In this document: piece by piece, positions 48,634 through 48,809 of the stretch | Layout of the letters: the number at the start of each line of letters is the position of its first letter | Position numbering within the stretch: position 1 is the first letter of the stretch | From: JBCBWG01 sp036804185 | Lineage (GTDB): Bacteria; Pseudomonadota; Alphaproteobacteria; Rhizobiales; Hyphomicrobiaceae | Assembly (NCBI GenBank): GCA_050330095.1 | Contig: JBHJOC010000054.1 | Location: 1 to 48,809, forward strand | Direction: 5' to 3' | DNA length: 48,809 nt | The notes under the pieces: model-generated | The model's input: only the letters and a program-made list of their open reading frames with translations | The model's database searches: none | Told to the model about the DNA's origin: nothing | Translations under genes and position numbers: made by a program

Positions 48634-48809
48634 GCTCACGGGCCGCATCGGCCTTCGGCCTGGCCCTCCGCGGGGGCGGCGCTTGGCGCCGGGCCGCGGT
48701 CGCGACCGGACAGGTTTTTTGTTGGCTCACGGGCCGCATCGGCCTTCGGTCTGGCCCTCCGCGGGGGCGGCGCTTGGCGCCGGGCCGCGGTCGCGACCGG
48801 ACAGGTTTT
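48634..48809 (+). repeat. GC-rich tandem module family C, two near-identical copies (continues off the window)
   Basis: Two modules start at 48634 and 48725, a period of 91 bases, and differ at one visible base (GGCCTTCGGCC against GGCCTTCGGTC). Each contains GGCCTTCGGCC, GGCGCTTGGCGCC and the perfect 12-base palindrome CGGTCGCGACCG. The second copy runs to the window edge, so the array may be longer. It begins about 50 bases after the TetR stop codon. Confidence 0.88.

Overview
The window is chromosomal DNA from a GC-rich alphaproteobacterium, most likely of the order Hyphomicrobiales (Rhizobiales). This is inferred from gene content: a Caulobacter/rhizobial-type cpa/tad pilus locus, Omp25-like porins, a DUF992 protein, aerobic cobaltochelatase CobN, BluB and DUF1289. 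I saw no rRNA, tRNA, integrase, transposase gene, prophage or CRISPR array. The genus cannot be fixed from the sequence alone.

Layout. 1-2229: the 5' part of icd (minus) and, divergently, an FMN-binding glutamate-synthase-like protein. 2338-13328: a Flp/Tad pilus locus, with a lone pilus N-terminal-domain protein (minus), three Flp prepilins, then cpaA-cpaB-cpaC-cpaD-cpaE-cpaF-tadB-tadC. Pilin, prepilin peptidase, secretin, localisation ATPase, motor and inner-membrane platform are present; TadD/E/F/G are not here. 13.6-24 kb: mixed metabolic genes, namely a gamma-glutamylcyclotransferase-like protein, an FAH/hydratase-family enzyme, a GST, a YpfJ-type zinc metallopeptidase, malonyl-CoA decarboxylase, an AHL-lactonase-like MBL hydrolase, a DUF992 protein, a TIM-barrel isomerase, a HExxH-containing protein of unknown role and a UPF0317/DUF1445 protein. 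23.7-27.4 kb: a TRAP transporter whose binding-protein gene is separated from its membrane genes by a block of palindromic repeats. 27.4-33 kb: an orphan ParA-like ATPase with an unrecognised partner, glmM, and two related outer-membrane beta-barrels. 33.2-37.6 kb: queA-tgt (queuosine), DUF423, a cyclophilin and a DUF3179 protein. 37.7-45.7 kb: a cobalamin block. A cobalamin riboswitch precedes bluB-cobW-(DUF1289 fusion)-cobN-cobO on the minus strand, with cobU divergent. 45.8-48.6 kb: a bactofilin, an AmpD-like amidase, a TerB-DnaJ protein and a TetR regulator.

The intergenic spaces carry at least three families of non-coding palindromic repeats. A is long double hairpins. B is a 169-bp element with CTAGTGTT terminal inverted repeats and two internal 15-bp-arm hairpins, resembling a MITE. 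C is 90-91-bp tandem GC-rich modules. A and B abut in two places. Other unusual points are an AT-rich mosaic patch inside the secretin gene cpaC, a 17-bp duplication that repeats the translation start of the DUF423 gene and makes overlapping mini-ORFs, a TGT with a degenerate zinc site, and a DUF1289 fusion protein embedded in the riboswitch-controlled cobalamin operon.
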